DNA of 64,000 nucleotides from assembly GCF_000738735.6 (NCBI RefSeq), contig NC_046332.1, positions 39,972,075-40,036,074 of the forward strand, in the 5' to 3' direction. This DNA comes from Corvus cornix cornix. Lineage: Eukaryota > Chordata > Aves > Passeriformes > Corvidae. Below are positions 49,265-63,275 of the stretch, one piece after another. Numbering within the stretch: the stretch's first letter is position 1; each line of letters opens with the position of its first letter. The notes beneath the pieces are model-generated. The model was not told where the DNA came from. It worked only from the letters and a program-made list of their open reading frames with translations, and searched no databases. Position numbers and translations under genes: made by a program.

Positions 49265-52058
49265 TCATGTTTTGCTTCTGATTTTAGAACTAGATATACT
49301 GTGGAATTTATTTTACCCATCTTTAGGTTTCCACTTCTGAAGTAGTCGTACTCATAATCTGGGAATGAAAAGAATTTTAAGAATAAAATTCATCCTCTTC
49401 ATTGGGAGATTAATTAGACTCTTCACCACAGATGTGTTTATTTTCCTTCATTCTCTATAAAATGTCTCTGAGTGATTTGCTTGATGTAGGCACCTGCACT
49501 TGGCTGTGTGAATCCCATCCTATTGCCTTTATACTATAGGAGTGATGTGTTGTCAGTTCAATTGTTTTTAATATTTTAATATTACAGGGTATTCGCTGCT
49601 TATCATGAACTGTAGTTTTAAAAATTCAACATTTGTCTATAAATTCCCACATTGCAGGTAGCATTTGCAGTCCCCTCAAAAAGTAAACAGAGTTCTGAAG
49701 ATGCTTCTGAGGGTAGAATGCTGATCAAAGAAAATCGTATGGCAGAAAAGTTCTTTAATGGGTTTTAAATGAAAATAGATAATTAGCTATTAGATTTTTT
49801 CAGTTGATTGTCTAACCCTAACCATTTACGTTCTAACCATGACTGTAAGAAAGCCCTATGTGATAACTATGCTTCAGTGGGTTTTTTCCTCATTTCCATC
49901 CTAAAGTTTTTGTAAGGTGAAACTTGAGAATTTTTGTACATTTCTCTGGTATTCATATAAGTGAGACCAGATTTGCCAGTACCAGATCTGCCACTATGCC
50001 ATAGGAAATCCACTGTGCATTGTATGATAACACATTTCTGATTTGGAAACATCATATTTCTGTTCAAACTGTTGCATGCCAGCTAGTTACACTGTCACAG
50101 TAACCGAGCCTGCAACAAAAGACTGAATAAGTCTATAGTTTTATTTCTGAATATTTTTGCTGTAATTTCATTTATACATTTGTACTCAAAATTATTAACG
50201 CACTTCACAAATAATAGTACTCAAATCAAATATTTCAGTTACCCATTCAGTTCACAGTTACTAGCAAAACTATGTGAATTACCTGTAGGATACTGGGGAT
50301 TTTGCCCTGTTTGGTGTTTTTTAAATGTTTTATTAACTGGTAATTAGCTACAGTTTATTGTTGTTTGAAGATGATCAATTTGAAGGAGAAATCTGGGACA
50401 TACTTACATAAATGGGGGGAAGACTGAAGTGAAGAGTATTTTCAGTCTACACTGGAAGAAAAAAATTATTTTAGAAAAGTGGCAATATGCCAGTTTCACT
50501 GATAATGGTTAGTAATTAACTTCAACAGCAGGCTGCACACCTGCCTCAGAAAGTCCAAGGGTGTAAATCATTATCCTCTGAACTCCCAAGATTTCAATTT
50601 TAATTTTCTTATTTGGGCCGCCAAACTCAGCACCACAGACAGCTGAGCAGCACTACACTTTAACGCACCAGAGTTCTACCGCTTCTTTGAGAGGGGAAAA
50701 GATCCCACTGTGGGATGAGGCCATAGGCCATAAGTTATTCTAGTGCTTATAATAATTTTGCTGATCAAGTTTTTAAGCTGATGCAGTGAAAGTAATTGTA
50801 CTTCTACAGAGCCCCCTGCAACTCTTTGCTATCTAGGGAATGTACACAGTGGGTCAAAAACAACATTGAGAAGCTCCCCCCTGTGATATAAATGACGGCC
50901 TTAGCAACCTCATTTAGTGTGATCTGTCTGTTTAATGTAAAGTTTGGTGAAGCCAAAAATGAAAAAATAGGTATTTAAATACTGCTGGGTTTATGGTTGA
51001 AATTAAAAGACTGTGCTTCACTCAGTATTTAAACTGGTCTCATCAGAGCCCAAAACACATTAGACTGGCCTATTTGTGATATTTGTCATGGAGATTAAGC
51101 ATACATTTATTTTCAGTATGGAAGATATATTTATTTGTATTTCCTTGGAGAATAATGGAGTTTAACACATTTTCTTCTGAAAAATTTGAAGATTATCCCA
51201 ATATTGCAAATGATGAAGCTGATGCAGAGAGAGAGTAATGGATTTTCCTGTCTCTAGAATTAGCCTTAAAAGCTAGTCATTATTTCAGTATTCAATGCTG
51301 ATCTTAGAGTGTAATTAAACACTTTTTTACAAAAACCATTGGTGCTGAAAATTGAAAAAAAAAGCATGAAAATTTTGAAAAGGCAAAGCTAGGACAATGT
51401 TTGTAGCAGTAGCAGGTAATTTTTAAGAAATTTCAATACTACTCTGAAGCTTATTGCACTTTCCTTTTTTAATTTCTCCAGTAAGTGAGTTTGCAGTCAT
51501 TTATGCTGTTTCTTATCAATACAAAAATAGTTTAGTAATACTGAGCTGGCATCTTTCCCCCCAAAAATGGAAAACTAAAGCAGAAAGACTTCAATGTGGT
51601 GTGACTAATCTTAGAAATTTTGAAACAATTCTTCTTTCTTACTGGTAGAGCTGAGTTATTTCTTCCTTGGTTGTTGTATTGATTTTTCTCCTTTCTCAAG
51701 CTGTTAAAGTCACTAAAAGTATGGATATTTGTCGCTAACAGTGACCTCTGGTATCCTTAAGGTCCTTGAATTTTCAAATAATTGAATATCAAGAAGTTCA
51801 TGAGTATTTTGAAGACCACTTATGCTGCTTCATCTCTAAAATTAGTCAAGTAAGGTTTATCCATCTTGCCAAAAGTCTAGAGTTGAGGAAAAAGAGGTGC
51901 ATGCTTAGGTAAGAAAGCAGTATATTTGGAGTTAAACATCTCTTTTTCATTAAGCAGTCCAGGTTACTGTGTCTTTGTAAACCAAGAATGTTATTTCACG
52001 CATAACATTAAGAAAGTGCAGCACACAGTGATGCTAATTTAATGAGACATATACTTGA

Positions 52059-52092
52059 ATTATTCAATAAAATACTTCATTATTCAATAAAA
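52059..52092 (+). repeat. Two-copy 20-bp period repeat
   Basis: ATTATTCAATAAAA occurs at 52059-52072 and at 52079-52092 without differences. Confidence 0.85.
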
Positions 52093-53656
52093 ACTTACAT
52101 TGAGAAATTGAAGGCCAACTATAAGGGTAATTTCCAAAGAATCAGCACCTAGTATACACATATTTAAAATTAATTAAATATAGAAGAATATTTGTTGACT
52201 GAATAAAATTTTACAAAGTAGTTTATTGATGCCCATAAGTACTGGTAATAGGCATCTCAATAAATATTTAATCACAGTTGTAGTCAGTGTAACGTTTTTA
52301 ATAACTAGGATGATGTTAGCCTGATATGAAAGGCTTTTTGAAAAAGTAAATGGATTTCAAACAAAAATTACATGACTTAAATATATAGTTGCTTCCTCTA
52401 GAGTATAAAATTGCTGCTCTTGTTTTGAAATAGGTGGTGGCTAAAAAAATGCATGAAGTAATAGAGTTGGGTCTTGTTTACTGTATGAGCTAAATTTTAA
52501 TGACATTTTCACTTCTTTTCTCCTTTTTTTTTTTAATTAGAACTTTAAATCCAGATGGGTTACTTGCAGAGAGATCTTTTGAAGGTCACGTGTGTCTCTG
52601 GAAATGCACTTTCTGAATTGCATTCCTCCAGAACTTTCGACAGTATTCATCACTGAATCACACAGCAAATGCTCTTATTCTACACAGTTGGAGATTTAAT
52701 GAGGTGTTCTAGAGTTTTAGAGACCAATTTTTCACTACGTATTACATAACTCAGAAATAAAAGTAATCAATGAGCTTCTTACAAAGCACTGAATTCCTGA
52801 GAATGGTCACGGAGCTCTAAGTTTCAATCATAATAAAATAATAGGAAAAACCAGCTATTTTGTAAATGCATCTACACAGCCTCAGATGCACTTTTTATGC
52901 AATTCATAATACAAAAACTACTCAAACTTTCCAGTGCAAATATAATGGTAATGACTTTTGCAGTTTCTTAATAAAAACCTTTTGTTTTTTAAAACATGAC
53001 ATGATTCAATATGTAACACTTGAACTAAGCAAAACCTTATCTTATTATCTAAATGAATACTGAAGTGTCATCCTGGATTCCTTGAATTATCTGCTCTAAG
53101 TAGTCTTGAAAAAATAATTTTTCTTATACTCTTCATTTGACTTGTCCCCCACACAAGAAATAATGTGTAATTAACTAGAAGTTATTACTTCTCTACTGTA
53201 TAAAATGTGGTGCCTGAACAGTCAAATAATCCTGAGGTCTGCTTTTGAGCTTGTGAATACCAGCAGGGACATTTTCATGTTTATTCAGCTGAGACATCTG
53301 TGCTATTGTTGTCTTCTTTCTCTTCCTTCTGAAGTTCTTTTGACATCTGCAAGATGCCTTCACTCAGATGTGCCACACAAGGAACACTTACTCCTTTCTA
53401 AAGGGAGGTGTATTTCTTTTTCACTCACTTCCATAGGGTATCACAGGTTATATTAGAAGTTATCGTTACTCCTACTGCTGTATCATTAAGCCTCATTTTC
53501 TGAAGTTCAAGCTCTGTTACTTTACAAAAGTCCTTTCTGTACTCCTTCCCACTCCTTCTTACCTTGAGATATGAACCTTTCATTGTACAGCAAGTTCCTT
53601 CCAAGACAGGGATCACGTTTTAGTAAATGTAATTGGAATTAGCTTTCCCAAAGGGG

Positions 53657-53688
53657 AAAAAAAAAGAAAAAAAATCAAAAAAAAAGAA
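53657..53688 (+). repeat. A-rich tract
   Basis: Three A runs of eight or nine, split by G and TC. Confidence 0.85.
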
Positions 53689-56164
53689 TGGAAGTCACTT
53701 TGTTAGATACATGGGTCACTTCTTCAAGAGAACTATTAGGGAGCTGAAATCTGGAAATTTACACTGAAAATTTGTTGTATTTCTGACATAATTTTACAGA
53801 GTGGAGCAATTCCCATATAAAAGGAGTGGAAAGGCAAGACAGGTGTTATGCTTGCATTATTTTATTTAAATAGTCATAAGATTAAAGCTTTTATTCCAAA
53901 TTTCTCATTTTACCTAAAAACTATCTTGTACTGTAGTTCATGTGTTATCTAAGTGGAAGGTAATGCAAATACACCAGACATACAATTAGATGATAATATC
54001 TCTTGAGGCACCTCTCTGATTGTTATTTTTTCTTATTTCTATAATTTATAGTAGGCAGTTTAATAAAGGTACCTAAAATACTGTGTGTTATTGCTGAGCA
54101 TATGACTTTCACAAGAATATATAATTTCCCATTTTATCTCTTTCCTCTCAATTTTGAAAACATTATATATTTATGCAAATTTCTCTGCATTTGGATTATT
54201 CAGTTTGTCTAATGTTAAGAATTTCACTCGCCTCATATCATGTCACATGTCATGACAAAGTCATACAAAAGCCTTGAAGTGATGCAAGCACAGGAAAGAG
54301 TCCCCTTAAAGCAAATTTAAAGTTTTTTAAAAACCTATGTTTAGCAAACTCATTATCATAGCATTATTTTCTATTTTTTAAACAGTATAGCTACCTCTTC
54401 TTGGGTTAGGTGCTGAGAAACTGCAGTGTGCCCCAGCTGGAAGTAAAATGGTGTGGAGATTTAATGCACAGCCCTTAAAAGAACAAAGCAAAGAAATAAT
54501 TTGGCCAATATTTCTGGGTTTATTATTTATTTTATCATCATTTTATCTCTTTCCATGATATCACATTCACCAAGTGAATGGTTTCTGCCAGGTTGGACAG
54601 AGAAAGAGAAGTCTCAGGGACCACTGAGCTCCTCCAAGTTCTATGACAGGAGATGTCCAGGCAGAAGTTCAACAAGGGCTGCAAACACTTACTGACAGAA
54701 AAAAAAAAGGATCTGAAGTCAAACACTGCTTGTTTTTGCCTCTGTGCTTTTTTCATGAGCTTTGTCAGATAATTCCTTCTCACTACATGGGAAGGAGCCA
54801 TATCAGTTTCTGTTTATTCATTGGCTTGCTGTTAAATGTGTTCTTAATTAAAAAAAACAAACTTAGTGTGATGAAAACTTAGTGCGATTTCCAAAAGGTG
54901 GGGATTCACAAGTTGCAGTAACACTACATTTTGCCATGCCTATCTGGTGAATAGTTAAGTATCTGACTGTTACTAACCTGCAAACTTGGCCCTGGGAACA
55001 TTCAAAATGCTACAGTTCTGAATAGTCCAGAAAGCAGAATTCTAGCTCTATACAGCACTGTCAAACTTCTGAAATCATCGATTTCTGACTCTAGCCAGGG
55101 AAAAGAAATGTGTATGCATGCGATCAGGCCCAGATGAATTACCTCATTTAACTTTCCCACCCCCAAGATCAAACATGAAAAAGTGTCATCTCTTAGTCAT
55201 ATTTGAAGAATAAAAACCTGGAAAATAAAATTAAGAAAAACAATATTTATTTGCAGAGGTATTCCAAGAAAAAAAGAGAAGTTACATTGTTCAAATAAAC
55301 CCTTTGATGAGCACTAACTACAGATGATGTACAGTATGCCACTCCTTCCTTTAATAACAAGGAATTTATGACAGTGAAATTTTTCATTGAAATCTTATTA
55401 TAAAATATTTGCTCATAATTTCTTCAGAGCAAATTTGTATGAAAAAATTAAAAGTGTGTAAAATCTGTTTTAAACACAATATACTAAAATAGGATATAAT
55501 TTTAAAAAATAAAAGTTTGAAGAGTGAAAACATCATCTCTTTGTAATTATGTGAATTACCCTGCTTACAGCTTGAGCATTGTTTAAAGCACATCAGAGTT
55601 CAGACAAAAATATCTCAAACATTTTTTCTTTGACACTTGCACTTTAAGACTGACCTGAACAGCTCAAGATTTGTTTCTTCTGCTGGTCATGTCCTATATC
55701 TGCTATCTGCTCTTCAACTGGAATTTCTCTTCTTTCACTAAATTAAGTTTAGCAGTGATCTAGGATAAATTTCTACACCTACCTATATTAGGTATTAGAT
55801 ATGACATCAAGTGCAGTCAGGTTTCATGAAGACCAATCCAACTTTCTCTATTCTACCTGCTGGAAAATACTTGCAAGCCTAGTGCAGGAGTATTTAGCCA
55901 TGAAAAACCTACAAATTAATGAAATATTTCCCACTTATATAAGATTTATTTTACAGATTCTTAGTTTAAATATACAGTTAAGGTTTTGAACACAGGCTAG
56001 AAACAGTAAGAAGACACTAGTCTAGAGGAGTTACTAAAGAATAACACATCTTTCTTTGAAGTAAATCATATTTTGGAACTTTGGCTGCATACAAAATCAG
56101 AATTTAACTGAAAAGAGAAACATAGCTCTGCAGTGTTGAATATCCAGTCTGCTTGCATGCAATT

Positions 56165-56420
56165 TCATAGAATCATAGAATGGTTTGGGTTGCAAGGGAC
56201 TTTAAAGGTCTTTTAATTCCAACCTTTCTTGCTGGACACCTGGTAGACCAGTTTGATCAGAGCCCCATCCAACCAGACCTCGAACATTTCCAGGGATGGG
56301 ACGCCCACAGCTTCTCTGGGCAACCTGTGCCAGTTTCTCACCACCCTCACAGTGAAGAATTTCTTCCTAATAACTACTTCTCAGTTTAAAACTGTTCCCT
56401 CTTTTTCATTTTTATCAACT
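56165..56420 (-). mobile_element. CR1 LINE fragment, 3' end (minus strand)
   Basis: It begins TCATAGAATCATAGAATGGT, a clean CR1 tail in reverse complement. It continues TTGGGTTGCAAGGGACTTTA, GAGCCCCATCCAACCAGACC, CCAGGGATGGGACGCCCACA, GCTTCTCTGGGCAACCTGTG, CTCACCACCCTCACAGTGAA and GAATTTCTTCCTAATAACTA. It ends in a decayed match near 56400-56420. About 255 bases remain. The 3' end is intact and well preserved, so it is one of the younger copies here. The frames at 56180-56513 are antisense CR1. Confidence 0.95.
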
Positions 56421-58038
56421 TCAAAATCTATAAAAAAGTTTTCTCATACAGAAGACTTGCAAGTAAAATACAGGTGCTCAAAACCTTTTCTTGATCGATT
56501 ACTAGCAGATTAATTTTTCTTTTTAAAATAACCACTGGTTAGTTTTAAACTGCCAGTGCGGAAACTATCACCTGATGAACAGCTGTAATAATTTTAAAAT
56601 CATTATATTTTAAACTTCCTTTTTACTTGCCTGACTAGCCAAAATATGCTTTTTGACATAATCAGTGCTCTGAAAACAGTTATGAAGTATTTTATTCTAT
56701 GGAAAGCTTCTACTCTGAAGTGTCAGTCTTTTGTCAAATTTACGTGAGGAATATCCTTTCAGGGCTGATAAAACCTCTCTGTGAAGCTGCCCATCTCTGT
56801 GCGATGTTTCCAATACAGAAGATTGTACTTAGACAAAGAACCAATACATCTTTTTCTTCCTGCCCTAACATTTTGGCATTAGTCCTGGCTTATGCTGCTC
56901 AGCTGTCATCACATTCTGCTACAGAGACAATCTTCATACAGCACTTTCAAAACAGGATTTCTCATTCTTTTTTCAGAAGTGTTACAGAATATTTTTATAT
57001 AAAGGACATTATTATAAAAGATGAAGCATTTCTAACAGGGAGACAGACCACCTGAATCATGACCTAAAAATCAAGCATGGCATAAACCCACCAAAGGACA
57101 ACTGCTTTTTATTATGACCTGACATACAGAGCCAGGGGTTTTATTGTCTACTGCCCTTCCTCTTTCAGTAAGAATAAAACCACAGAAATCCACATTTCAG
57201 TGTGTCCAGAAGAGCTGGTTCAGATGAACAAGTGTTTAGACTGTTCACTGCATTTGGCTTCTTCTCAGTTTATGTTGTGGTAGTGTATGAACATGAGATG
57301 TGTTACTGTTGGAATTATTCTCTCTTCTCACAGAGGTTAGACCATGCCCCACGGTACTGGCCAACTTCAGCTCCAACTGAGCTTCGGCCACACAGATTTC
57401 GTCCCTTATAGCTGCAAAAAGCTGCATCTCTGTAGTCCTCCCTAGTCAATTATACTCCTAAAACAGAGAAAAATTTACAAAATGAAGCGATTGAAAATGA
57501 AAAAAAAGCTAGAAGAAATATATTTTCCCTAAGTGTAAATAAATGGTATTGAGTGCAATGGATTACTCTCAACATATATACTCTTAAAAGATTCACTCCA
57601 TTATCCATTTATTTTTTAATGCAGTGCCTTATGATTTGTATCTAGAAAATAATAACCCATCTGCCTAAGATATTCTTTTCCATTAAATTTCATTTTAAAT
57701 ATGAGTGTTTCTTCAAAATGAAGCATATTACAAAATTTTATTCTGGAACAACTGTGGAGTGCCTAGTGTAAGATTAGAGTTAGTGGAAGAAATTAGTTAT
57801 AATGTTAATTCAGCTGATGTTAGAAGGACCATTTCAGTGTAGGAGGATCCATGGTAGGGCAGAGAATGACCATGTGGCTGGATCTGCGGAAGTGATACGA
57901 AGATGCTACAAGATCATACAGCAGTAAGCTGAGTGAAGACTGGTGTCCTTTTGAATAACAGAGGGTGGACTCACCCAAAGAGCTGTATCAAAGATTGTTC
58001 AGGGACAACTAGGCTTTGTGTCACTGACTTTAAAAAGG

Positions 58039-58052
58039 ATTTGCATTTGCAT
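58039..58052 (+). promoter_or_regulatory. Two overlapping octamer motifs
   Basis: ATTTGCATTTGCAT contains the octamer ATTTGCAT twice, sharing two bases. This word is the binding site of POU/Oct transcription factors. TAATTATAA follows about 30 bases later. A chance match is possible in AT-rich DNA. Confidence 0.3.
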
Positions 58053-59213
58053 CAGCAAACACTATTACTTGGCCTTCTAATTATAAAGCCTATTTTCAGT
58101 TTACAAAATGGGATTACCACTTGCTAGTGAAAGGTCAATTTCTGTCCTTTGGAACAGAAAATGGAACCTATTTGAAAGAGCTGGATGCATTTCATTATTT
58201 CAATAATATCATGACATCTAATATTTAATCAAGCAAATGACATATTAAAACTTCAAAACTCTTAGGCATCCAGTGAAAGAAATGTAATTTTTGTTAATTC
58301 TGCATGTGACATCGAGCTCTCAAAACTGTACAAGGGAAACAGGGCTGCTATGCAATAAATCTCTCAGAAAGTTTTCTGAGTAGTTTGTCTACTTATGACA
58401 GTTAAAATAGTCTGCAATAACTTCAGTACTATTTGTTTGACTTTATACTACAGAGGTGAATGAGTCATAAGGTGCCTCTTGTTCTGATTTTGGAAGCTAA
58501 AAGAAGTAAATTGCTTCCTTTCTTTTTTCCTAGAATGGTAAAAATTTTGTGCTCAAAAATACACATAACTACTGTTTATTTTAGTGGGGTTTTTTCTCTT
58601 TGTTTGTTTTGAAGTTGGTTGATTAAAAACATTAGAGACAAGTACAACTGTGATGTGAATATAACCTTATGTGGGCATATGAAGTTGCTTTTAATTGGGA
58701 AATAAGCTCTATCTGAGACTTTGAGCAAAATACTGTTTTATAGAGTGGGCTGAAGAAGAAAAAGTGAAAAAAACTGTTCATAAACTGTAGATTTTTGCAG
58801 TTACTACAGGGTGCTTTAGTGGTTGTATGTGGTTAGTAGTTAGATGCTAATAGGTACATGCTCTTACACTGTTATCTCACAAAACCATATATTTATGTTA
58901 CTTAACATATGTGTATAAGATGAAAATTTAGAAAGATATAGTCAGTAGTGTTCTTTATGTCAGATAAATATTTGCTTATTTGCATTATCTTTTCATATAT
59001 CTATGTTGCTAAAAGAAAATACCATTAGAACCTAACGAGTTTTCAAAATGTTCCTTGAAGACTGCATGTTTCAAATTCCTTCAGCTCATCTTTATGGCTA
59101 TGAAAACTTTCTAGTCCTTGGTGGCTGAAGTTTCCTCTTTGCCATGCAGAGAACTTTATGAACCCATGAGAGTCAGAAACACATTGGCATGAATCAGACT
59201 CTTCCAGAATAGT

Positions 59214-59255
59214 GCCATAACCCAGCAGCCATAACCCAGTGGTGCCATAACCCAG
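59214..59255 (+). repeat. Three-copy 12-bp repeat
   Basis: GCCATAACCCAG occurs at 59214-59225, 59228-59239 and 59244-59255 without differences, with short unequal spacers. Confidence 0.9.
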
Positions 59256-61043
59256 CTACAGGCAGAAAAACATTTCTACATTTGAAAAGCTCTGAAGGGG
59301 TTTAAAAACCCACAGCACATACACATCAGTCCCACTCGGTAGAAGCCACTTCTCCAAAAAGAAGGTAAAGTTTGGGTAAACACTCGGTACTCACTGGGTG
59401 TGGGTTTAATATACTTTACCACCCTCTATAAAATCCTGTACTACGGATTTTTGTGTTAACATGTGCAGTAGTTGTTTGAGATATGATTATTTTTATCTTT
59501 TCATCAAGTATGTGTCTGAGTGTAGTAAATGCTTTTAGAGGTCCTCATTTGGGAAAGAACAGATTTAAGCATTTCTAAGACATTTTAATATTAAGATGAG
59601 AACATGAGGCACCTGATTCTGTCTGTGAAAAGCAATCTAAGATGAAAACCAAGCTGGGAGTCCTCCATGGTAATATTCAGTAACTTAGTGTTTTAAATGC
59701 ATATTGAGTATTGCTTCGATTCAGTTTATGTTTTCCCGGAGTCAAACCTCAATCTTCCCAGCCACAGAGGAGCTTCCTAAACATAAGAATAGATTTTAAG
59801 TGGACTCTCGGGAGTCTAGATGTTCCCATTTCCTCTTTCACCTCTGTTAATAACAAAATACAAATTGGAACAGGGCCTTTAACCAATGATTTTTACAGCA
59901 CAAGGCAATGCTCTCTTGAATTCCAGAATCGGTCTTTCTTTTATACTTAGTAAAGATTGATCTGAAAATTAAAAAGAACAGGGACATGAACATGTATCTC
60001 TCACGTATTATGTGAGAGCCAGATACAGTTACACTTCTGGGTATTCTAGGTTCTTTTCACTCTGATTATATCAGTACTTAAGAAGTTATTTCAGTAAAAA
60101 ACCTTCCCAAAATATGTTCTTGCAATTTTTTTTTTCACTTTGATAAAAAGATATCTTCTAATAAAGCAATATTTTTAAAGAAAATTATTTTAAAAACACA
60201 GTAAAAATAGGTGAACTGTGGGTGGAAAGCTGAGCAATATGATACAAAAGGACACTTTTTTCCCTCTAGATGGAAACTGTTTTATTCTTAGGAACATTTT
60301 CTACAGAAAAATTGACCTCAGGTTTTTATGAACAGCTCCTTACATGATGACAGCCCTACCTGCTACAATTCATATCCTGAAAGGGAAAGTTTTAGGATTT
60401 ATTTACTTCAAACTATTTTTTTCTGTTTTATCTTTTCAAACTTGGACCTTTATTGCCACAGCAAGTTCCTAAAGCAAGTTCATAAGCATCTAAAACCAGA
60501 CTTGCAGGAACAGTCCAGAGGAAATGAAAAAACATGTCCTGTGATCTATTGGGTTGTTACTCTTCATGAGTACTGGTATTATTGGCAAACATACAACTTA
60601 CTTAACCGTGATAAATCTGGATTACTACAGGTATAATTGAAGGCCTACAGCATAACTGTAGAAGACAATGTCTGATTGCATTTGAAGAGTGTGAAAAAAA
60701 AAATTATTTATACTACCCTTTCAGCAGCAAGTTTTTCCTTTAACCCATGCACACTTGAAAAGCTATCAACAGGTTGTTTCAGAGCAATTAATGGTGCCTT
60801 CATAACTCCCATAAAAATTGGACAGCTTTCCATAAATTCCCTCCGTGTCACCCCTCAATTTTTGTCTGGGATCAGTGTATTCTCTAGAAGCCACTAATAC
60901 ATATGCCAAAATCTCCAGCAAAATTAGCACTGATGCTTGGTTCTTCTGAAAGACTGAGTTAGTCAATAATGTCATGCGTGATTCCTCTTTGGGATCTGCC
61001 CATCTGATCAGAAGTCTTGGAATCTCTGACCATCTTCTGTTTC

Positions 61044-61118
61044 TAGAATCACAGAATGATTTTCTTTTGAGAGGTACTTTTAAAGATCATCTAGTTCTTA
61101 TGCTCCTGCCTCAGGGTT
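61044..61118 (-). mobile_element. CR1 LINE 3' tail, short (minus strand)
   Basis: TAGAATCACAGAATGATTTT, GAGAGGTACTTTTAAAGATC and ATCTAGTTC match the reverse complement of a CR1 tail; a degraded CCTGCC...AGGG block follows. Only about 75 bases remain, so this is an extreme 5' truncation. Confidence 0.8.
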
Positions 61119-61445
61119 TTGCTGATAGTGATTTGGGGTGGAGAAAGGAGAGAGCAAAGTGGGAAGAACAGAGGGGGTTATTGTAAGCTCTACAGAAGTT
61201 CCCAGAAAAGGTCATTGTTGGTTGTTTGTGCTTTCAATCAACTCAGTAGCCCTGTGGGGGATGTAAGCTCAGCTATTTCAGTGTAACTGTAACAATTGCC
61301 TGGTGCAGAAATCTTTGCAGAGATTTTTCAAAGAAAAAGTGGTGGAAAATCTTACTACAAATATAGTAGTGTATACAAGCAAGAGACCTTTCTTTTCTTC
61401 TGCAATGTCTATATGGAAGAATTGGTGTTGTCTTCCAAACAGACG

Positions 61446-61602
61446 GAGATTTCTGTTTTGAGACCTTTGAATATTTACACAGCCCATAGGTAAATTTCAG
61501 AATTGTCACTATCATCCTGTGTATTCAGATTTCAAAATTTTGCAAACTCCCCTTAGAACAAGGTTTTCACTTAAAGGTCAAGCAATGTTTTAAATTACCA
61601 AG
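61446..61602 (+). repeat. Inverted repeat, left arm (157 bp)
   Basis: This arm is the reverse complement of 63276-63432. The alignment has no gaps over 157 bases and eight differences, all transitions, so about 95 percent identity. Weaker similarity may continue outward to about 61418. The sequence is not CR1 and I recognise no family. The arm is as AT-rich as its surroundings. Confidence 0.95.
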
Positions 61603-63275
61603 CACAAGAGAGCTGGTGCTATTTTTTTAGTCTGAACCATGTATTTTTAGAGGTTAAAGTAATAGCAGCAGCTGACATTTGTTTTTGCTGTGTTAGTCAG
61701 TGTTCATCAATAATGTAATGGCCACATCTGATTCTAAAAAAACCAGGTGTTTTGGCCAAGTACCATACAGGATATCTGCTGGTGTAGAGTTTTGATACTT
61801 TTTAGAATTCGTTAACTCACCTGTATTTATGGTCTATACCATTCTTTATTAACTCTAGGAATACTATGCTGGTGACTGTGTATTTTATTCCTGTTTCTGT
61901 TGTTGCCAGTTATAGAAAAGTTACAAATGTAAGCAAACAGACTTTAATCTTTATTGCTACTATCATCAATATACTGTGATTCTTTTAACTTCTCTGCTTT
62001 CACTATATCAGATTTTCTGATTCTCTTTATGCCTTCAATATTCCCCTCTGCTCTACTCCATTGGCAGGAATGAAGTGATTATGAATTGCAGAGGGGAGAC
62101 GCACAACTGAGCCACTTTCATTTTCTTCTGAAGTCTATGTATCTTCCATAACCTAAAATTTGACAGTTTCTCTCCTGTACTTACTTATTCTCTTTCTTTT
62201 CTTGGTTCCAATGCTGTTTAGTGTCAGTCATCTATGGAAAATGTGAATGGATAAAAAAAATGAAAGTAATATCTGAGTTTAAAATCCTGCAGAGATTTGC
62301 CTACATATATGGTTCCACTGGCTAATAATGAGCATAAACATAAGAAACTCTCCCATTTTTAAAAGTTATATTTTCAAGTTTCTGAACTTAGGCAGAGTGA
62401 AGAAGAATTTTCAGTTTCAGAGGGCCTTCTTGCTTTTTCCTTTGAAGAAGTAATGGCAATTGAAACAGTTGGATAAATGCAAATCTCATTAAACAGCCCA
62501 AGAAATGAATGAACCTCCTTGATTCTGCTGCCCATAGGAGCAGACCACAAAGTTTATTCTCACTAACTTTCTGCTCCCCAGAAGTTCCCTGACAGAAGAC
62601 AAAGAATTGAGAATGAAGAAATTCGGCATCAGTTGCTCTCAAAAGACTTTTGAAAGAAACATCCCTTCCCTGCTGCCACCTACCAAAGCTTTCAGAAATT
62701 CAATTTGCATTCTATGTTGACAGCTAAAAAACACAAGCCCATAAAAATCTGATCCACACAGATCCCATACAGCAGCAAGGAAAAGAGCTTTTGCAAAACC
62801 CCTTCCTCCTTTGAGAGAGCCTCTCAAAGGTGTTAAATTGGAAGAAAGGAAGCAAATGTTTCAGGCTTGGAAAAAATGAGAGAGCCATCTGCATGCTCTA
62901 AAATATTTCTGCTTAAGTTTCCTCCCTCTAAAGAATATTGAAAAAATGTAAACAAATTAATAATAAAATTTCAATGTTTTTTTGTTCATTGTCACGGAAG
63001 TCCTTGGGGAGATAATCCTCAGGACCTAGTTCTACCCATTTATATACAAGGGATGTAAAATTAATTAAAAAGACGTGAGGCAAAAAAAATGTATTTTAAT
63101 CCTTCCAGATGTGCCTTTATGGTATTTTCCTGTAGGACAGGAGGGCCAGCAGCTCAAATTGAGTTTAAGTATCAAATATTAAAAGAGTAACTGTCAAAAA
63201 TGTAAACCTCTTTCACACAAGAATAAAATTGTAAAAGTATGCCTAGGAACTGTCTGTATGTGTGATGCAAGCCAA

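Larger units (their letters stand above)
47247..56164. other. Unique non-coding stretch
   Basis: No gene is supported. 47247-47480 is GC-rich compared with its surroundings and unclassified. Simple repeats lie at 49176-49264, 52059-52092, 52524-52534 and 53657-53688. A patch at 50570-50720 has balanced composition. No RNA gene was recognised. Confidence 0.5.
56421..61043. other. Unique non-coding stretch
   Basis: No gene is supported. A 118-codon frame at 56699-57055 shows no known domain. Overlapping octamer motifs occur at 58039-58052 and a three-copy repeat at 59214-59255. A 102-codon frame at 60328-60636 is unfamiliar and has no visible splice or family support. Confidence 0.5.

Noticed and set aside
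53208..53219. TGGTGCCTGAAC, similar to a retroviral primer-binding site
   Set aside because: No LTR end (CA) precedes it, no second LTR or gag/pol-like sequence follows, and one base differs from the usual word. A chance match.
60328..60636. 102-codon plus-strand frame
   Set aside because: The composition is unremarkable, with no family match and no flanking splice or promoter signals that I could defend.
61273..61515. Overlapping open frames on both strands at the left arm of the inverted repeat
   Set aside because: They are short and unfamiliar, and the second copy of the arm does not keep a matching frame beyond the repeat. No sign of coding.
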